From Streptomyces klenkii (GTDB taxonomy: Bacteria > Actinomycetota > Actinomycetes > Streptomycetales > Streptomycetaceae): a stretch of DNA of 64,000 bases. Below, one piece after another: positions 47,649 through 56,456 of the stretch. The position numbers were made by a program, and so were the translations under genes. The notes beneath the pieces were generated by a model, which was given only the letters and a program-made list of their open reading frames with translations, was not told where the DNA came from and did not search any database. The stretch covers positions 496,001 to 560,000 of the forward strand of contig NZ_RBAM01000002.1 in assembly GCF_003626645.1 (NCBI RefSeq), written 5' to 3'. How positions within the stretch are numbered: position 1 is the first letter of the stretch; each line of letters begins with the position of its first letter.

Positions 47649-47960
47649 CATCCCGATGGTTGGCGGTGGTCCGTGAGGGGCCGCCGCTGCCGCCGGCATG
47701 GACGCGCGGTCGTGCGGGTGTCCACCCCGGGGTGCCTCTTGTGGGGGAATTACGCACTGTGCACGCCCCGCCGCGACGGCCCTTCCGGCCGCTTTCGGCG
47801 GCCTTTCCGGAAACTGTGGTCGCCGCAGGTCAGCAAGGGTTTCCGGGAAGATCGCCTGCCCTTGGCATATGTCGCCGCGGCGCCCCGGAGGCTGTCCTTC
47901 CGGTCAGGTGAATCCCCGGGTTCCGGCCCCGGGCGTGCTTGCGGCGGCCATGATGGGGGC
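47649..47960. other. 312-bp gap before the ATPase-domain regulator
   Basis: No gene is supported. A strong imperfect hairpin, TTCCGG...CCGGAA (47784-47813) with inner GCCGC/GCGGC, may terminate the hydratase transcript. An AT-rich segment, gggggaattacgcactgtgc (about 47742-47761), is the likeliest promoter area. Confidence 0.4.
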
Positions 47961-48464
47961 ATGGCGGGCCTGGAGGGAACGGAGCAGCCACGGCAGCGGG
48001 GAGCCACCGCCGCTGTCCGGTGGTCGCCGACCGTAGAGGATGAACTGGCGCTCAAGGCGCTCGATCTGTACGGCAACCCCACACAGGGCGAGGTGCGCCT
48101 GCCCTCCCGCCCCGAGTCCGCCGTCGCCGCGCGGCGGCTCACCCAGACCGTGGTGCTGCGGCACTGGGGCCTCTCTGGCCAACTCACCGAGCACGCCGTT
48201 CTGCTGGTCTCCGAGCTCGTCGGCAACGCCGTCCGGCACACCGGCGCGCGCTACTTCGGCCTGCGGATGCTGCGCCGCAGGGGCTGGCTGCGGATAGAGG
48301 TCCGCGACCCCTCCCGGGGGCTGCCCTGCCTCATGCCCGTGCGCGAGCTCGACGTCACCGGCCGGGGCCTGTTCCTCGTCGACAAGCTCTCCGACCGCTG
48401 GGGAGTGGACCTGCTGGCGCGCGGCAAGACGACGTGGTTCGAGATGCGCGTCGCCGACCGCTGA
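47961..48464 (+). CDS. RsbW-like ATP-binding regulatory protein (HATPase_c, anti-sigma type)
   Basis: A 167-residue stand-alone GHKL ATPase domain. The N-box is VSELVGNAVRHTGA (about 80-93), the G1 box IEVRDPSRGLPCL and the G2 box TGRGLFLVDKLSDRWGVD. It has no sensor, dimerisation or phosphoacceptor region, which separates it from histidine kinases. It resembles the many Streptomyces RsbW/SpoIIAB-like kinases that bind sigma factors or anti-anti-sigma proteins. No sigma or STAS gene is adjacent, so the partner is unknown. ATG 47961 follows GGGGG; a longer frame exists upstream but looks non-coding. Confidence 0.85.
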   Translation: MAGLEGTEQPRQRGATAAVRWSPTVEDELALKALDLYGNPTQGEVRLPSRPESAVAARRLTQTVVLRHWGLSGQLTEHAVLLVSELVGNAVRHTGARYFGLRMLRRRGWLRIEVRDPSRGLPCLMPVRELDVTGRGLFLVDKLSDRWGVDLLARGKTTWFEMRVADR

Positions 48465-48500
48465 GCGTTCGCTGAGCGGTCGGAGGAAGCGACCGGGCAA

Positions 48501-48550
48501 ACGAAGAGGCCCCCATCCGTCGGCGTGCGACGGGGCGGGGGCCTCTTCGT
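48501..48550 (+). terminator. Strong terminator hairpin after the RsbW-like gene
   Basis: Perfect 14-bp arms acgaagaggccccc (48501-48514) and gggggcctcttcgt (48537-48550), about 37 bases after the stop. Confidence 0.88.
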
Positions 48551-48867
48551 GCGCCGCGGAGAAATGGGGTGTGCTCCGCGGCGTGCAAGACGACCTGGCT
48601 CGGGTCAATGAGGGTCGTGGCTTCCGACTATGGCAGACGGGGCGCGTTCCAGCCAAAACGGCTATCCGTTCAATTCGGGCAAGTGGCGCCATTTCTCTCG
48701 GAAATCAAAGGTGAGGTGAGCCACGTGCCTTGAAATTCGCGAATAGATCATGGAGATCACTTATTTTTATGCGAAATCACAGAGAGTGATATCCGGCCGT
48801 GATCGAACTCCTCGAACGGGCCGCTACTCTGTGCCGGTCACATCAGCACACCAAAGGGGAGGCTCTT
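48551..48867. other. Low-GC leader of the EF-hand gene
   Basis: No gene is supported. About 300 bases, with an AT-rich core near 48680-48790 (cacttatttttatgcgaaat), unusual for this chromosome. A candidate promoter is ATCGAA (48802-48807) with TACTCT (48825-48830), 17 bases apart. The AT-rich tract may bind regulators or nucleoid proteins. Confidence 0.45.
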
Positions 48868-49083
48868 ATGGCCGACATCGAGAGCGCACGCGAGACGTTC
48901 GCCAAGTTCGACATCGACGGCGACGGGTTCATCACGGCCGCCGAGTACAAGAAGGCCATGGCGCAGCTCGGCGACCACTTCGTCACCGAGGCCGTCGCCC
49001 AGTCGATCATCGACTCCAAGGACACCAACGGCGACCGCCTGCTGTCCTTCGACGAGTTCTGGGCGTCGGTCAACAAGGGCTGA
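48868..49083 (+). CDS. Small EF-hand calcium-binding protein
   Basis: A 71-residue calmodulin-like protein with two EF-hands. The first loop, FDIDGDGFITAAEY, has the full D-x-D-x-D-G-x-I-x-x-x-E pattern. The second, KDTNGDRLLSFDEF, keeps D-x-N-x-D and the final Glu but lacks the Gly at loop position 6. ATG 48868 has AAGGGGAGG 6 bases upstream. It is a cytoplasmic calcium buffer or sensor, like the Cab proteins of Streptomyces that have been linked to aerial growth. It is monocistronic with its own AT-rich leader. Confidence 0.9.
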   Translation: MADIESARETFAKFDIDGDGFITAAEYKKAMAQLGDHFVTEAVAQSIIDSKDTNGDRLLSFDEFWASVNKG

Positions 49084-49159
49084 GTGCGGCTCCGCCGGCA
49101 AGCGGCAAAGGTGCCGGCAAGCAGCAAGGATTAAATGCAGTCCCGCGGCCGCGGCCGGC

Positions 49160-49471
49160 TCAGCGCCAGCCGCGCCGCTGCGCCCCGGCCCGCCGCCGCC
49201 GGTCGTTGCACAGCAGGCACCGGCCCCAGCCCTGCGGCAGGGGGTCGCTCTTGTCCCCGTACAGGGGATCCACGGGGCCCTTGGGATGCTCCGAGCAGCC
49301 CGTGGCCCCCAGCCCGCCGCTCAGGGCGCTCGCCGCGGTCAGCGCCCTGCGCAGGGCGTCCACCAACTGCTCGGCCTCATGGGGCGCGGGCGCGGCGGCG
49401 TCGAGGGAGAAGGCGATGTCCGAGGCGGTGGTGAGCGCGCTCTGGAGTTCGCGCAGGTCTGCGTAACTCAT
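49160..49471 (-). CDS. Hypothetical protein with Cys-x2-Cys tail
   Basis: A 103-residue protein not recognised. The N-terminal half is helical (YADLRELQSALTTASDIAFS). The C-terminal half carries a Cys in TGCSEHP and a Cys pair GRCLLCNDRRRR, a possible metal site, before a basic end. ATG 49471 is chosen because TACGCT ends exactly 7 bases upstream on this strand, a leaderless arrangement. It is divergent from cutA, which has the same arrangement 105 bases away. Function unknown. Confidence 0.65.
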   Translation of the reverse strand: MSYADLRELQSALTTASDIAFSLDAAAPAPHEAEQLVDALRRALTAASALSGGLGATGCSEHPKGPVDPLYGDKSDPLPQGWGRCLLCNDRRRRAGAQRRGWR

Positions 49472-49575
49472 GCCTGCGAGCGTAACCGCCGCCACTGACA
49501 ACGCCGCACCGCCGCCCGCCGCACGACCTGCCCGGCCGCCCTGTCGCCGCGGCCCCCTGCGGTACGGTCGGCGCC

Positions 49576-49920
49576 ATGCCGGAGGCCCAGGACACCCAGT
49601 ACCTCGCCGTGATGACGACGACCGACAGCGAGGAGCGCGCCCGGCACCTCGCCGCCACCGCCGTCGGGGCGCGGCTCGCCGCCTGCGCCCAGATCGACGG
49701 CCCCGTCACGAGCGTCTACCGCTGGCAGGACGAGGTGCGGAGCGACACCGAGTGGCGCGTCCTCTACAAGACCACCGCGGACCGCTACCGCGAGCTCGAA
49801 CTCCGCATCAAGAGCGAGCACACCTACGAGACGCCGGAGATCATCGCCACCCCCGTCACGGCGGGCAGTGACGCGTACCTGGCCTGGCTCCGGGCGGAGA
49901 CGCGCGTCAGCCGCGGCTGA
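49576..49920 (+). CDS. cutA: Divalent-cation tolerance protein CutA
   Basis: A 114-residue trimeric PII-like protein. YLAVMTTTDSEERARHLAAT, RLAACAQIDGPVTSVYRWQ and the tail YETPEIIATPVTAGSDAYLAW are the conserved CutA blocks. The family was named for copper tolerance; its physiological role remains unclear. There is no Shine-Dalgarno, and TACGGT (49563-49568) ends 7 bases before the ATG, so the mRNA is probably leaderless. Its last 14 bases overlap the convergent secreted-protein gene. Confidence 0.95.
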   Translation: MPEAQDTQYLAVMTTTDSEERARHLAATAVGARLAACAQIDGPVTSVYRWQDEVRSDTEWRVLYKTTADRYRELELRIKSEHTYETPEIIATPVTAGSDAYLAWLRAETRVSRG

Positions 49921-50482
49921 GGAGCCAGCTGCGCTCCGCGCCCGCGGAGCCCGTGTCGCGCACCGTCCGCACCCCCTCGCCCGTCGCGTCGCGCGAGGTG
50001 CCGGTGCGGTGCGCGGCCTGCTCCCAGATCCGGCCGTCCGCCTCCGCGACGACCTTCTGCCGCTCGCCCGAGCCGGTCCGCTCGGCGCGGAAGCGCTGCC
50101 CCGCCGCGTCCGCGTCGCACGGCGCGGTGACGAGCAGCGCGCCCGGTCTGCCGGTGCCGGCGCCGGAGCTGATGCAGCGGTAGGGCTGGGCCTGTGACGA
50201 GAACTGGTGCGTGGCGGAGCTGTAGACCCAGGTCTGGGCGAGCCGCCCGGACTCCCGGCACGGCTGCAGGGCCACCAGCCAGGGGCGCGGCGTGCCGTGC
50301 GGGTCGCGGTAGCCGGATCCTTCGGCGGTCAGGCAGCCGCCGAGCGCGCCGTTGTGGATGAGCACGGCGCCGGCGGGCGCCGGGGGAGTGGACGCGGTGT
50401 CGGCGCCGGCCGTGGGTGCCGCGACCCCGAGGGCGGCGACGGCGCCGAGGATCGCTGCGGTGGCGCGGAGGGGATGGCGCAT
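49907..50482 (-). CDS. Secreted protein with ricin-like (beta-trefoil) features
   Basis: A 191-residue exported protein. The signal peptide (RATAAILGAVAALGVAAPTA, cut near 27) lacks a lipobox. The mature part has paired Cys in trefoil-like positions: GGCLTAEGSG, LQPCRESG, YRCISSGAG, TAPCDADA. AQTWVYSSATHQF and GQRFRAERTG resemble Q-x-W-type repeats. Carbohydrate binding outside the cell is plausible, not proven. ATG 50482 has GAGGAG 8 bases upstream. The 3' end overlaps cutA by 14 bp in convergent orientation. Confidence 0.75.
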   Translation of the reverse strand: MRHPLRATAAILGAVAALGVAAPTAGADTASTPPAPAGAVLIHNGALGGCLTAEGSGYRDPHGTPRPWLVALQPCRESGRLAQTWVYSSATHQFSSQAQPYRCISSGAGTGRPGALLVTAPCDADAAGQRFRAERTGSGERQKVVAEADGRIWEQAAHRTGTSRDATGEGVRTVRDTGSAGAERSWLLSRG

Positions 50483-50625
50483 GGCGAAGGCTCCTCGATC
50501 AGGGGTGAACAGAACAGAACGAGGGCGTTGACATTACTGACGGCATCCGTGAGCTGACACGCTGTTTCCAGTCATGGTCATTTTCGCTCGCCACCTGTGA
50601 TCGTTCGGGATATCCTGACCAAAAC

Positions 50626-50653
50626 TTTACGAAGTGCGGACAAAGGATAGTTA
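50626..50653 (+). promoter_or_regulatory. Candidate promoter of the TTG-started lipoprotein
   Basis: TTTACG (50626-50631) and TAGTTA (50648-50653) are 16 bases apart in an AT-rich stretch. The -10 ends 6 bases before the TTG at 50660, so the transcript could be nearly leaderless. AAAGGA (50642-50647) alternatively serves as a distant ribosome site from a longer message. Confidence 0.45.
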
Positions 50654-50659
50654 AGACCC

Positions 50660-51487
50660 TTGAAGGCGATACGTAAGAGCGTCGTGGCGGCCACCGGGAT
50701 CGCGCTCGCCCTGAGCCTGGCTGCGTGCGGGGGCGGCGGCGCGCAGAAGCCGGCCGAGGACGGCGCCGACAAGGCGCTCAAGACGGCCGACCCGGTCACG
50801 GCCCTCAAGGCGGCCGCGGCCAAGGGGGCGGAGCAGAACAGCTTCCGCACCAAGGGGACGCGCAAGGACAAGGACGGCGAGTACGTCACCGAGGGCGCGT
50901 TCCAGGTGAAGCCCCACGCCTCCGAGATGAAGGACGTGGGCCCGAAGACGGCCGAGCTCCCGGACGGCGTCTCCCACATGATCACCGTCGGCGACAAGAT
51001 GTACTTCAACGGGGAGAAGGTCCCCGGCAAGAAGTGGTGGACGTTCAGCGTCGATGGAGCCGACAAGAGCAAGGACCCCTCGACGGAGCTCTTCGTCCGG
51101 CTGACGTCGGCCCTCGCCACGTCCAAGGACGTGAAGAACACGGGCGTCGAGACGGTCGGCGGCCGCCGCGCGGCCCGCTTCCAGGGCACGGTCGTCGTCT
51201 CGGAGCTCGCCGCGTACAAGGGCGACGCGATGCGGGACAAGGACCGCGACTTCACGGTGAAGCAGTGGAAGCAGGAGGGCGTGGAGAAGGCCGTCCTCAC
51301 CGTCTGGGTCGGCCAGGACGGGGCGGTCGCGAAGACCGAGGAGTCGGGCAAGGGCTCCGAGGGCGAGTACCGCCGGGCCGACGAGTACCGCGAATGGGGC
51401 GCGGACCCGGGCATCAAGCCTCCGCCGGCCGCCGAGACGGCGACCGAGAAGGAGGTCATGGAGGCCGAGATGAAGAAGCAGAAGTAG
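50660..51487 (+). CDS. Secreted lipoprotein, LppX/LprG-like fold possible
   Basis: A 275-residue protein. The signal KAIRKSVVAATGIALALS ends in lipobox LAAC (Cys about 23). The mature domain has strand-rich segments such as NSFRTKGTRKDKDGEYVTEG, MITVGDKMYFNGEKVPGKKW, RAARFQGTVVVSEL and KAVLTVWVGQDGAVAKTEES. This order resembles the half-barrel LppX/LprG lipid-binding lipoproteins of actinobacteria; the match is by pattern only. A TTG start is the only candidate that begins the signal peptide correctly. A very strong terminator follows. Confidence 0.82.
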   Translation: MKAIRKSVVAATGIALALSLAACGGGGAQKPAEDGADKALKTADPVTALKAAAAKGAEQNSFRTKGTRKDKDGEYVTEGAFQVKPHASEMKDVGPKTAELPDGVSHMITVGDKMYFNGEKVPGKKWWTFSVDGADKSKDPSTELFVRLTSALATSKDVKNTGVETVGGRRAARFQGTVVVSELAAYKGDAMRDKDRDFTVKQWKQEGVEKAVLTVWVGQDGAVAKTEESGKGSEGEYRRADEYREWGADPGIKPPPAAETATEKEVMEAEMKKQK

Positions 51488-51512
51488 CGGGAGCGGAAGC
51501 GGCGGGAACAGT

Positions 51513-51551
51513 ACGACGGGCGGGCGCCGGAATCCGGCGCCCGCCCGTCGT
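51513..51551. terminator. Strong bidirectional terminator between lipoprotein and sdaA
   Basis: Perfect 18-bp arms (51513-51530 and 51534-51551) with only a 3-base loop (aat), between two convergent genes. It starts 26 bases after the lipoprotein stop and ends 10 bases before the sdaA stop. Confidence 0.9.
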
Positions 51552-51561
51552 CGTCAGTGCG

Positions 51562-52944
51562 TCAGCACTCGATGATGTTCACGGCGAGACCGCCGCGCGC
51601 CGTCTCCTTGTACTTGACGCTCATGTCCGCGCCCGTCTCCTTCATGGTCTTGATGACCTTGTCGAGGGAGACGTGGTGCCGGCCGTCGCCGCGCAGGGCC
51701 ATGCGGGCCGCGGTGACCGCCTTCGCGGCGGCCATGCCGTTGCGCTCGATGCACGGGATCTGGACGAGGCCGCCGACCGGGTCGCAGGTCAGGCCCAGGT
51801 TGTGCTCCATGCCGATCTCGGCGGCGTTCTCCACCTGCTCGGGGGAGCCGCCGAGGACCTCGGCGAGGCCGCCGGAGGCCATGGAGCAGGCGGAGCCGAC
51901 CTCGCCCTGGCAGCCGACCTCGGCGCCGGAGATCGAGGCGTTCTCCTTGAAGAGCAGGCCGATCGCGCCCGCGGCGAGCAGGAAGCGGACGATGCCGTCC
52001 TCGTCCGCGCCCGGCACGAAGTTCATGTAGTAGTGCAGGACGGCCGGGATGATGCCGGCGGCGCCGTTGGTGGGGGCGGTCACGACGCGGCCGCCCGCGG
52101 CGTTCTCCTCGTTGACGGCCATGGCGTAGATCGTGATCCACTCCATGGCGCGGGCCTGCGGGTCGCCCTCGGCGCGCAGCTGGCGGGCGGTGTTCGCGGC
52201 GCGGCGGCGGACCTTCAGGCCGCCCGGCAGGATGCCCTCGCGGGACATGCCGCGCGAGACGCACGCCTGCATCACGCGCCAGATCTCCAGGAGGCCCTCG
52301 CGGATCTCCGTCTCGGTGCGCCAGGCCTTCTCGTTCTCCATCATCATCGCGGAGATCGACAGGCCGGACTCGCGGGACATGCGCAGCAGCTCGTCACCGG
52401 TGCGGAAGGGGTACTTCAGCACGGTGTCGTCGAGCTTGATGCGGTCCTCGCCGACCGCGTCCTCGTCCACGACGAAGCCGCCGCCGACCGAGTAGTAGGT
52501 CTTCTCCAGCAGGGGGGCGCCGGCCTCGTCGTAGGCGAAGAGGGTCATGCCGTTGGCGTGGTACGGCAGGGAGCGGCGGCGGTGCAGGATCAGCTGGCTC
52601 GACTCGTCGAAGTCGATCTCGTGGGTGCTGCCGATCTCCGCGCCGAGCAGCCGCAGCCGCTTCGACTCGCGGATCCGCTCGACCTCGGCGTCCGCCAGCT
52701 CGACGTCGACCGTGCGCGGGGAGTATCCCTCCAGGCCCAGCAGGACGGCCTTGGGGGTGCCGTGGCCGTGGCCGGTGGCGCCGAGGGAGCCGAACAGCTC
52801 GGCACGGACGGAGGCGGTGTGGGCCAGCAGGCCCTCGTTCTTCAGCCGTCGCGTGAACATCAGCGCGGCCCGCATGGGGCCGACCGTGTGGGAGCTGGAC
52901 GGGCCTATGCCGATCGAGAAGAGATCGAAAACGGAGATGGCCAC
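51562..52944 (-). CDS. sdaA: L-serine ammonia-lyase (iron-sulfur, single chain)
   Basis: A 460-residue enzyme converting L-serine to pyruvate and ammonia. The N-terminal beta half has the ligand motif [12 protein letters not shown]. The alpha half has [14 protein letters not shown] and Cys positions for the 4Fe-4S cluster in [16 protein letters not shown] and [14 protein letters not shown]. The Cys near the very C-terminus (NIIEC) is also family-typical. GTG 52944 begins the standard [20 protein letters not shown], with GGGAG upstream. It lies 178 bases after glyA on the same strand and finishes the route glycine to serine to pyruvate. Confidence 0.95.
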   Translation of the reverse strand: MAISVFDLFSIGIGPSSSHTVGPMRAALMFTRRLKNEGLLAHTASVRAELFGSLGATGHGHGTPKAVLLGLEGYSPRTVDVELADAEVERIRESKRLRLLGAEIGSTHEIDFDESSQLILHRRRSLPYHANGMTLFAYDEAGAPLLEKTYYSVGGGFVVDEDAVGEDRIKLDDTVLKYPFRTGDELLRMSRESGLSISAMMMENEKAWRTETEIREGLLEIWRVMQACVSRGMSREGILPGGLKVRRRAANTARQLRAEGDPQARAMEWITIYAMAVNEENAAGGRVVTAPTNGAAGIIPAVLHYYMNFVPGADEDGIVRFLLAAGAIGLLFKENASISGAEVGCQGEVGSACSMASGGLAEVLGGSPEQVENAAEIGMEHNLGLTCDPVGGLVQIPCIERNGMAAAKAVTAARMALRGDGRHHVSLDKVIKTMKETGADMSVKYKETARGGLAVNIIEC

Positions 52945-52970
52945 GGTGGCTGCTCCCTGTCTGCTTGGAG

Positions 52971-52990
52971 GTGGTACGGGGTGGTACGGG
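52971..52990. repeat. 10-bp tandem duplication upstream of sdaA
   Basis: GTGGTACGGG is repeated exactly (52971-52980 and 52981-52990), followed by a partial third copy. It lies 27 bases upstream of the sdaA start, in its leader. Confidence 0.85.
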
Positions 52991-53052
52991 GTGGTGCCCG
53001 GAGGTCCCGCTCGGGGGGCGCACCCGGTGGTGTGCGCGGGGGCGCGTGGCGC

Positions 53053-53092
53053 GGGGCACCGGGCGCTCACTCTTCAGTGTGCCCGGTGCCCC
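53053..53092 (-). terminator. Hairpin between glyA and sdaA
   Basis: Perfect 12-bp arms ggggcaccgggc (53053-53064) and its complement (53081-53092), 16-base loop, 31 bases after the glyA stop. It may end the glyA transcript or attenuate read-through into sdaA. Confidence 0.7.
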
Positions 53093-53122
53093 GTACCTTT
53101 GGGTGAATCGGATGCCTATGTG

Positions 53123-54385
53123 TTACTTCAGGCCGGGGTACAGCGGGTGCTTGTCCGCGAGCGCCGTGACGCGGCCGCGCAGGGCCTCCGCGTCGTAGGA
53201 CGGCTTCAGCGCCGCCGCGATGATCTCGGCGACCTCGCGGAAGTCCTCCGCCTGGAAGCCGCGGGTGGCCAGCGCCGGCGTGCCGATCCGCAGACCCGAG
53301 GTGACCATCGGGGGCCGCGGGTCGTTCGGGATGGCGTTCCGGTTGACCGTGATCCCGACCTCGTGGAGGCGGTCCTCGGCCTGCTGGCCGTCCAGCTCGG
53401 AGTTGCGCAGGTCCACCAGCACCAGGTGCACGTCCGTACCGCCGGAGAGGACGGAGACGCCCGCCTCGGCGACGTCAGGCTGCACCAGGCGCTCGGCCAG
53501 GATCTTCGCGCCCTCCAGCGTACGCTGCTGGCGCTCCTTGAACTCCTCGCTGGCCGCGACCTTGAAGGAGACGGCCTTCGCGGCGATCACGTGCTCCAGC
53601 GGACCACCCTGCTGACCGGGGAAGACGGCAGAGTTGATCTTCTTGGCCAGCTCGGCCGTGGAGAGGATCACACCGCCGCGCGGACCGCCGAGGGTCTTGT
53701 GCGTGGTGGTGGTCACGACGTGCGCGTGCGGCACCGGGGAGGGGTGCAGCCCGGCGGCGACGAGGCCCGCGAAGTGGGCCATGTCGACCATCAGGTACGC
53801 GCCGACCTCGTCGGCGATCCGGCGGAAGGCCGCGAAGTCCAGCTGGCGCGGGTACGCGGACCAGCCGGCGACGATCAGCTTCGGGCGGTGCTCCTTGGCG
53901 AGGCGCTCGACCTCCTCCATGTCGACCAGGTTGGTCTGCTCGTCGACGTGGTAGGCGACCACGTTGTAGAGCTTGCCGGAGAAGTTGATCTTCATGCCGT
54001 GGGTCAGGTGCCCGCCGTGGGCGAGGTTCAGACCCAGGATGGTGTCGCCCGGCTTGATCAGCGCGAACATCGCGGCGGCGTTGGCCTGCGCACCGGAGTG
54101 CGGCTGGACGTTCGCGTGCTCGGCACCGAAGAGCGCCTTGATCCGGTCGATGGCGATCTGCTCGATGACATCGACGTGCTCGCAGCCACCGTAGTAGCGG
54201 CGGCCGGGGTAGCCCTCGGCGTACTTGTTGGTGAGGACCGAGCCCTGGGCCTCCATGACCGCGACCGGAGCGAAGTTCTCCGACGCGATCATTTCGAGGG
54301 TGGACTGCTGGCGGTGGAGTTCGGCGTCGACAGCGGCGGCGACGTCGGGGTCGAGCTCATGGAGGGAGCTGTTCAGAAGCGACAT
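53123..54385 (-). CDS. glyA: Serine hydroxymethyltransferase
   Basis: A 420-residue PLP enzyme interconverting glycine plus methylene-THF and serine. Conserved blocks are [64 protein letters not shown] and the PLP-lysine motif [14 protein letters not shown] (Lys230). It follows gcvH by 45 bases and probably uses the methylene-THF released by the glycine cleavage system to turn a second glycine into serine, which SdaA then deaminates. Confidence 0.97.
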   Translation of the reverse strand: MSLLNSSLHELDPDVAAAVDAELHRQQSTLEMIASENFAPVAVMEAQGSVLTNKYAEGYPGRRYYGGCEHVDVIEQIAIDRIKALFGAEHANVQPHSGAQANAAAMFALIKPGDTILGLNLAHGGHLTHGMKINFSGKLYNVVAYHVDEQTNLVDMEEVERLAKEHRPKLIVAGWSAYPRQLDFAAFRRIADEVGAYLMVDMAHFAGLVAAGLHPSPVPHAHVVTTTTHKTLGGPRGGVILSTAELAKKINSAVFPGQQGGPLEHVIAAKAVSFKVAASEEFKERQQRTLEGAKILAERLVQPDVAEAGVSVLSGGTDVHLVLVDLRNSELDGQQAEDRLHEVGITVNRNAIPNDPRPPMVTSGLRIGTPALATRGFQAEDFREVAEIIAAALKPSYDAEALRGRVTALADKHPLYPGLK

Positions 54386-54430
54386 GAGTTCTTCCTGGAC
54401 TTCCTGGGCGGAGGAGGGCGAGGGGCGGGG

Positions 54431-54811
54431 TCAGCCTGCGGTGAGGGCGACGTACGCGTCGGCGGAGAGGAGGTCCGCCGGCTCGTCCGTGATCTTCACC
54501 TTGAACAGCCAGCCGCCCTCGAAGGGGGCGGAGTTCACCAGCGAGGGGTCGTCCACCACGGCCTGGTTGGCCTCGGTGACCTCGCCGGTCACCGGGGAGT
54601 ACAGGTCGCTGACCGACTTGGTCGACTCCAGCTCGCCACAGGTCTCGCCCGCGGTGACGGTGTCACCGACGGCCGGGAGCTGGGCGTAGACGACGTCACC
54701 GAGCGCGTTCGCGGCGAACTCGGTGATGCCGACCGTGGCCACGCCGTCCGCGTCGACGGCCGACAGCCACTCGTGCTCCTTGCTGTAGCGCAGCTGCTGG
54801 GGGTTGCTCAT
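54431..54811 (-). CDS. gcvH: Glycine cleavage system H protein
   Basis: A 126-residue lipoyl carrier. It starts [10 protein letters not shown] and contains [19 protein letters not shown], the lipoylation motif [12 protein letters not shown] (Lys65) and [19 protein letters not shown]. It shuttles the aminomethyl group between GcvP, GcvT and the L protein. GcvP is not in this window, as is common in actinobacteria. It sits between gcvT and glyA in one operon. Confidence 0.97.
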   Translation of the reverse strand: MSNPQQLRYSKEHEWLSAVDADGVATVGITEFAANALGDVVYAQLPAVGDTVTAGETCGELESTKSVSDLYSPVTGEVTEANQAVVDDPSLVNSAPFEGGWLFKVKITDEPADLLSADAYVALTAG

Positions 54812-54919
54812 GGCTAGATTCTCCTGGATGCGCGTGAGTGCTTGTGCAACGGGTCTTGACAGGTGAGAACGGAGCGGTCCGGATGATCTCCGGGCGGACC
54901 CGGGATCAGCCCCGGACGA

Positions 54920-56035
54920 TCAGCGCTGCCGCTTGTAGAAGGGCAGGGCGACGACCTCGTACGGCTCGTGGCTGCCGCGGATGTCCACGCCCACGCCCGC
55001 CGTGCCGGGCGCGGCGTGCGCCGCGTCCACGTATGCGATCGCGATCGGCTTGCCGAGCGTGGGGGAGGGGGCGCCGGAGGTGACCTCGCCGACGACCTCG
55101 CCGCCGGCCACCACCGCGAAGCCGGCGCGCGGCACGCGGCGGCCCTCGGCGACCAGCCCGACGAGCTTGCGCGGCGGCTGCGCCTCGGCGCGCTCCGCGG
55201 CCGCCAGCAGCGCCGCCCGGCCCACGAAGTCGCCCTCCTTCTCGAACTTCACGACCCGCCCCAGGCCCGCGTCGAACGGGGTGGTCGCGGTCGTCAGCTC
55301 GTGCCCGTACAGCGGCATGCCCGCCTCCAGGCGCAGCGTGTCGCGGCAGGAGAGCCCGCACGGCACGAGGCCGGCGTCCGCGCCCGCCTCCGTGAGGGCC
55401 TTCCACAGCTTCTCGGCGTCGCCGGGGGCGACGAACAGCTCGAAGCCGTCCTCGCCCGTGTAGCCGGTGCGGGCGATGAGGGCCGGCACGCCCGCGACGG
55501 TGCCCGGCAGGCCCGCGTAGTACTTCAGGCCGTCCAGGTCGGCGTCCGTGACGGACTTCAGGATGCCCGGCGAGGCCGGCCCCTGGACGGCGAGGAGCGC
55601 GTACGCCTCGCGGTCGTCGCGGACCTCCGCCTCGAAGCCGGCGGCGCGCCCGGTCAGCGCGTCGAGCACGGTCTGCGCGTTGGAGGCGTTGGCCACGACC
55701 ATGTACTCGGTGTCGGCGAGGCGGTAGACGATCAGGTCGTCGAGGATGCCGCCGTCCTCACGGCAGATCATCGTGTAGCGGGCGCGGCCGGTCGCCACGC
55801 TCCCTATGTTGCCCACCAGGGCGTAGTCCAGCAGGGCGGCGGCCTGCGGGCCGGTCACGGTGATCTCGCCCATGTGCGAGAGGTCGAAGAGGCCCGCGCG
55901 GGTGCGGACCGCGACGTGCTCGTCGCGCTCGCTGCCGTAGCGCAGCGGCATGTCCCAGCCCGCGAAGTCGGTCATCGTCGCGCCGAGCTCGCGGTGCAGG
56001 GCGTCGAGGGATGTGCGGCGAGGGGTGTCTGTCAT
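54920..56035 (-). CDS. gcvT: Glycine cleavage system aminomethyltransferase (T protein)
   Basis: A 371-residue folate-dependent transferase releasing ammonia and methylene-THF from the H-protein-bound intermediate. Motifs are HRELGATMTDFAGWDMPLRY, LFDLSHMGEITVTGP, CREDGGILDDLIVYRL, TGYTGEDGFELFV and GLVPCGLSCRDTLRLEAGMP. ATG 56035 has GGGAG 8 bases upstream and begins TDTPRRTSLDALHRELGA; an upstream extension into the riboswitch is not coding. It is first gene of gcvT-gcvH-glyA-sdaA, controlled by the glycine riboswitch just upstream. Confidence 0.97.
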   Translation of the reverse strand: MTDTPRRTSLDALHRELGATMTDFAGWDMPLRYGSERDEHVAVRTRAGLFDLSHMGEITVTGPQAAALLDYALVGNIGSVATGRARYTMICREDGGILDDLIVYRLADTEYMVVANASNAQTVLDALTGRAAGFEAEVRDDREAYALLAVQGPASPGILKSVTDADLDGLKYYAGLPGTVAGVPALIARTGYTGEDGFELFVAPGDAEKLWKALTEAGADAGLVPCGLSCRDTLRLEAGMPLYGHELTTATTPFDAGLGRVVKFEKEGDFVGRAALLAAAERAEAQPPRKLVGLVAEGRRVPRAGFAVVAGGEVVGEVTSGAPSPTLGKPIAIAYVDAAHAAPGTAGVGVDIRGSHEPYEVVALPFYKRQR

Positions 56036-56068
56036 GGTGTGGGCTCCCGGACATGGCAGTGAGGACGT

Positions 56069-56288
56069 CCTCCCCATCTGTCATCGGAACCTGAGAGGTT
56101 CACCGGAAGCCGCCGCGACACGCGGGAGCCCGGCTTGCACCTTGGGTGGGGCCGCACAGGGCGCGGCCCGCTTTTCAGATCTGCCTCGTCCGCGCGGTAC
56201 GGGGCCTGAGAGATTCAAGGGAGGAACTTGCTCCTTCGGCGCCCAGGACAACACGGCGTGGCGTGCTGACTGGGACTCTCCCGCGCGG
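56069..56288 (-). promoter_or_regulatory. Tandem glycine riboswitch upstream of gcvT
   Basis: Read on the minus strand, aptamer 1 (56288-56190) opens and closes with an 8-bp P1 stem, CCGCGCGG. It contains the hallmark GGAGAGTCC, GGGCGCCGAAGGAGCAA and TCTCAGG blocks. Aptamer 2 (about 56189-56069) carries AAGGTGCAAGC and CCTCTCAGGTTCCGATGACA, the diagnostic 3' block of the class. It ends 33 bases before the gcvT start codon. Glycine binding is expected to switch on the glycine-degrading operon. The layout matches the classical two-aptamer glycine riboswitch. Confidence 0.95.
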
Positions 56289-56456
56289 ATTCGAGCGGCC
56301 GGTATGCAGTTGGATACGCAGTTGGCGCGCACATCATTGCACGTACGAGCGCGATGCGGACTGCCTGGCGCCCTTCGAATTCGATTACCTTGCCTTTACG
56401 TTCCGTGGGTAGGGGCTGGTGACGGGCAGTGACCGGGCCGGGGGAGGACAGAACCG

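Noticed and set aside
50527..50555. TTGACA at 50527 as the lipoprotein promoter
   Set aside because: No acceptable -10 at 16-18 bases; the TTTACG/TAGTTA pair closer to the gene is better.
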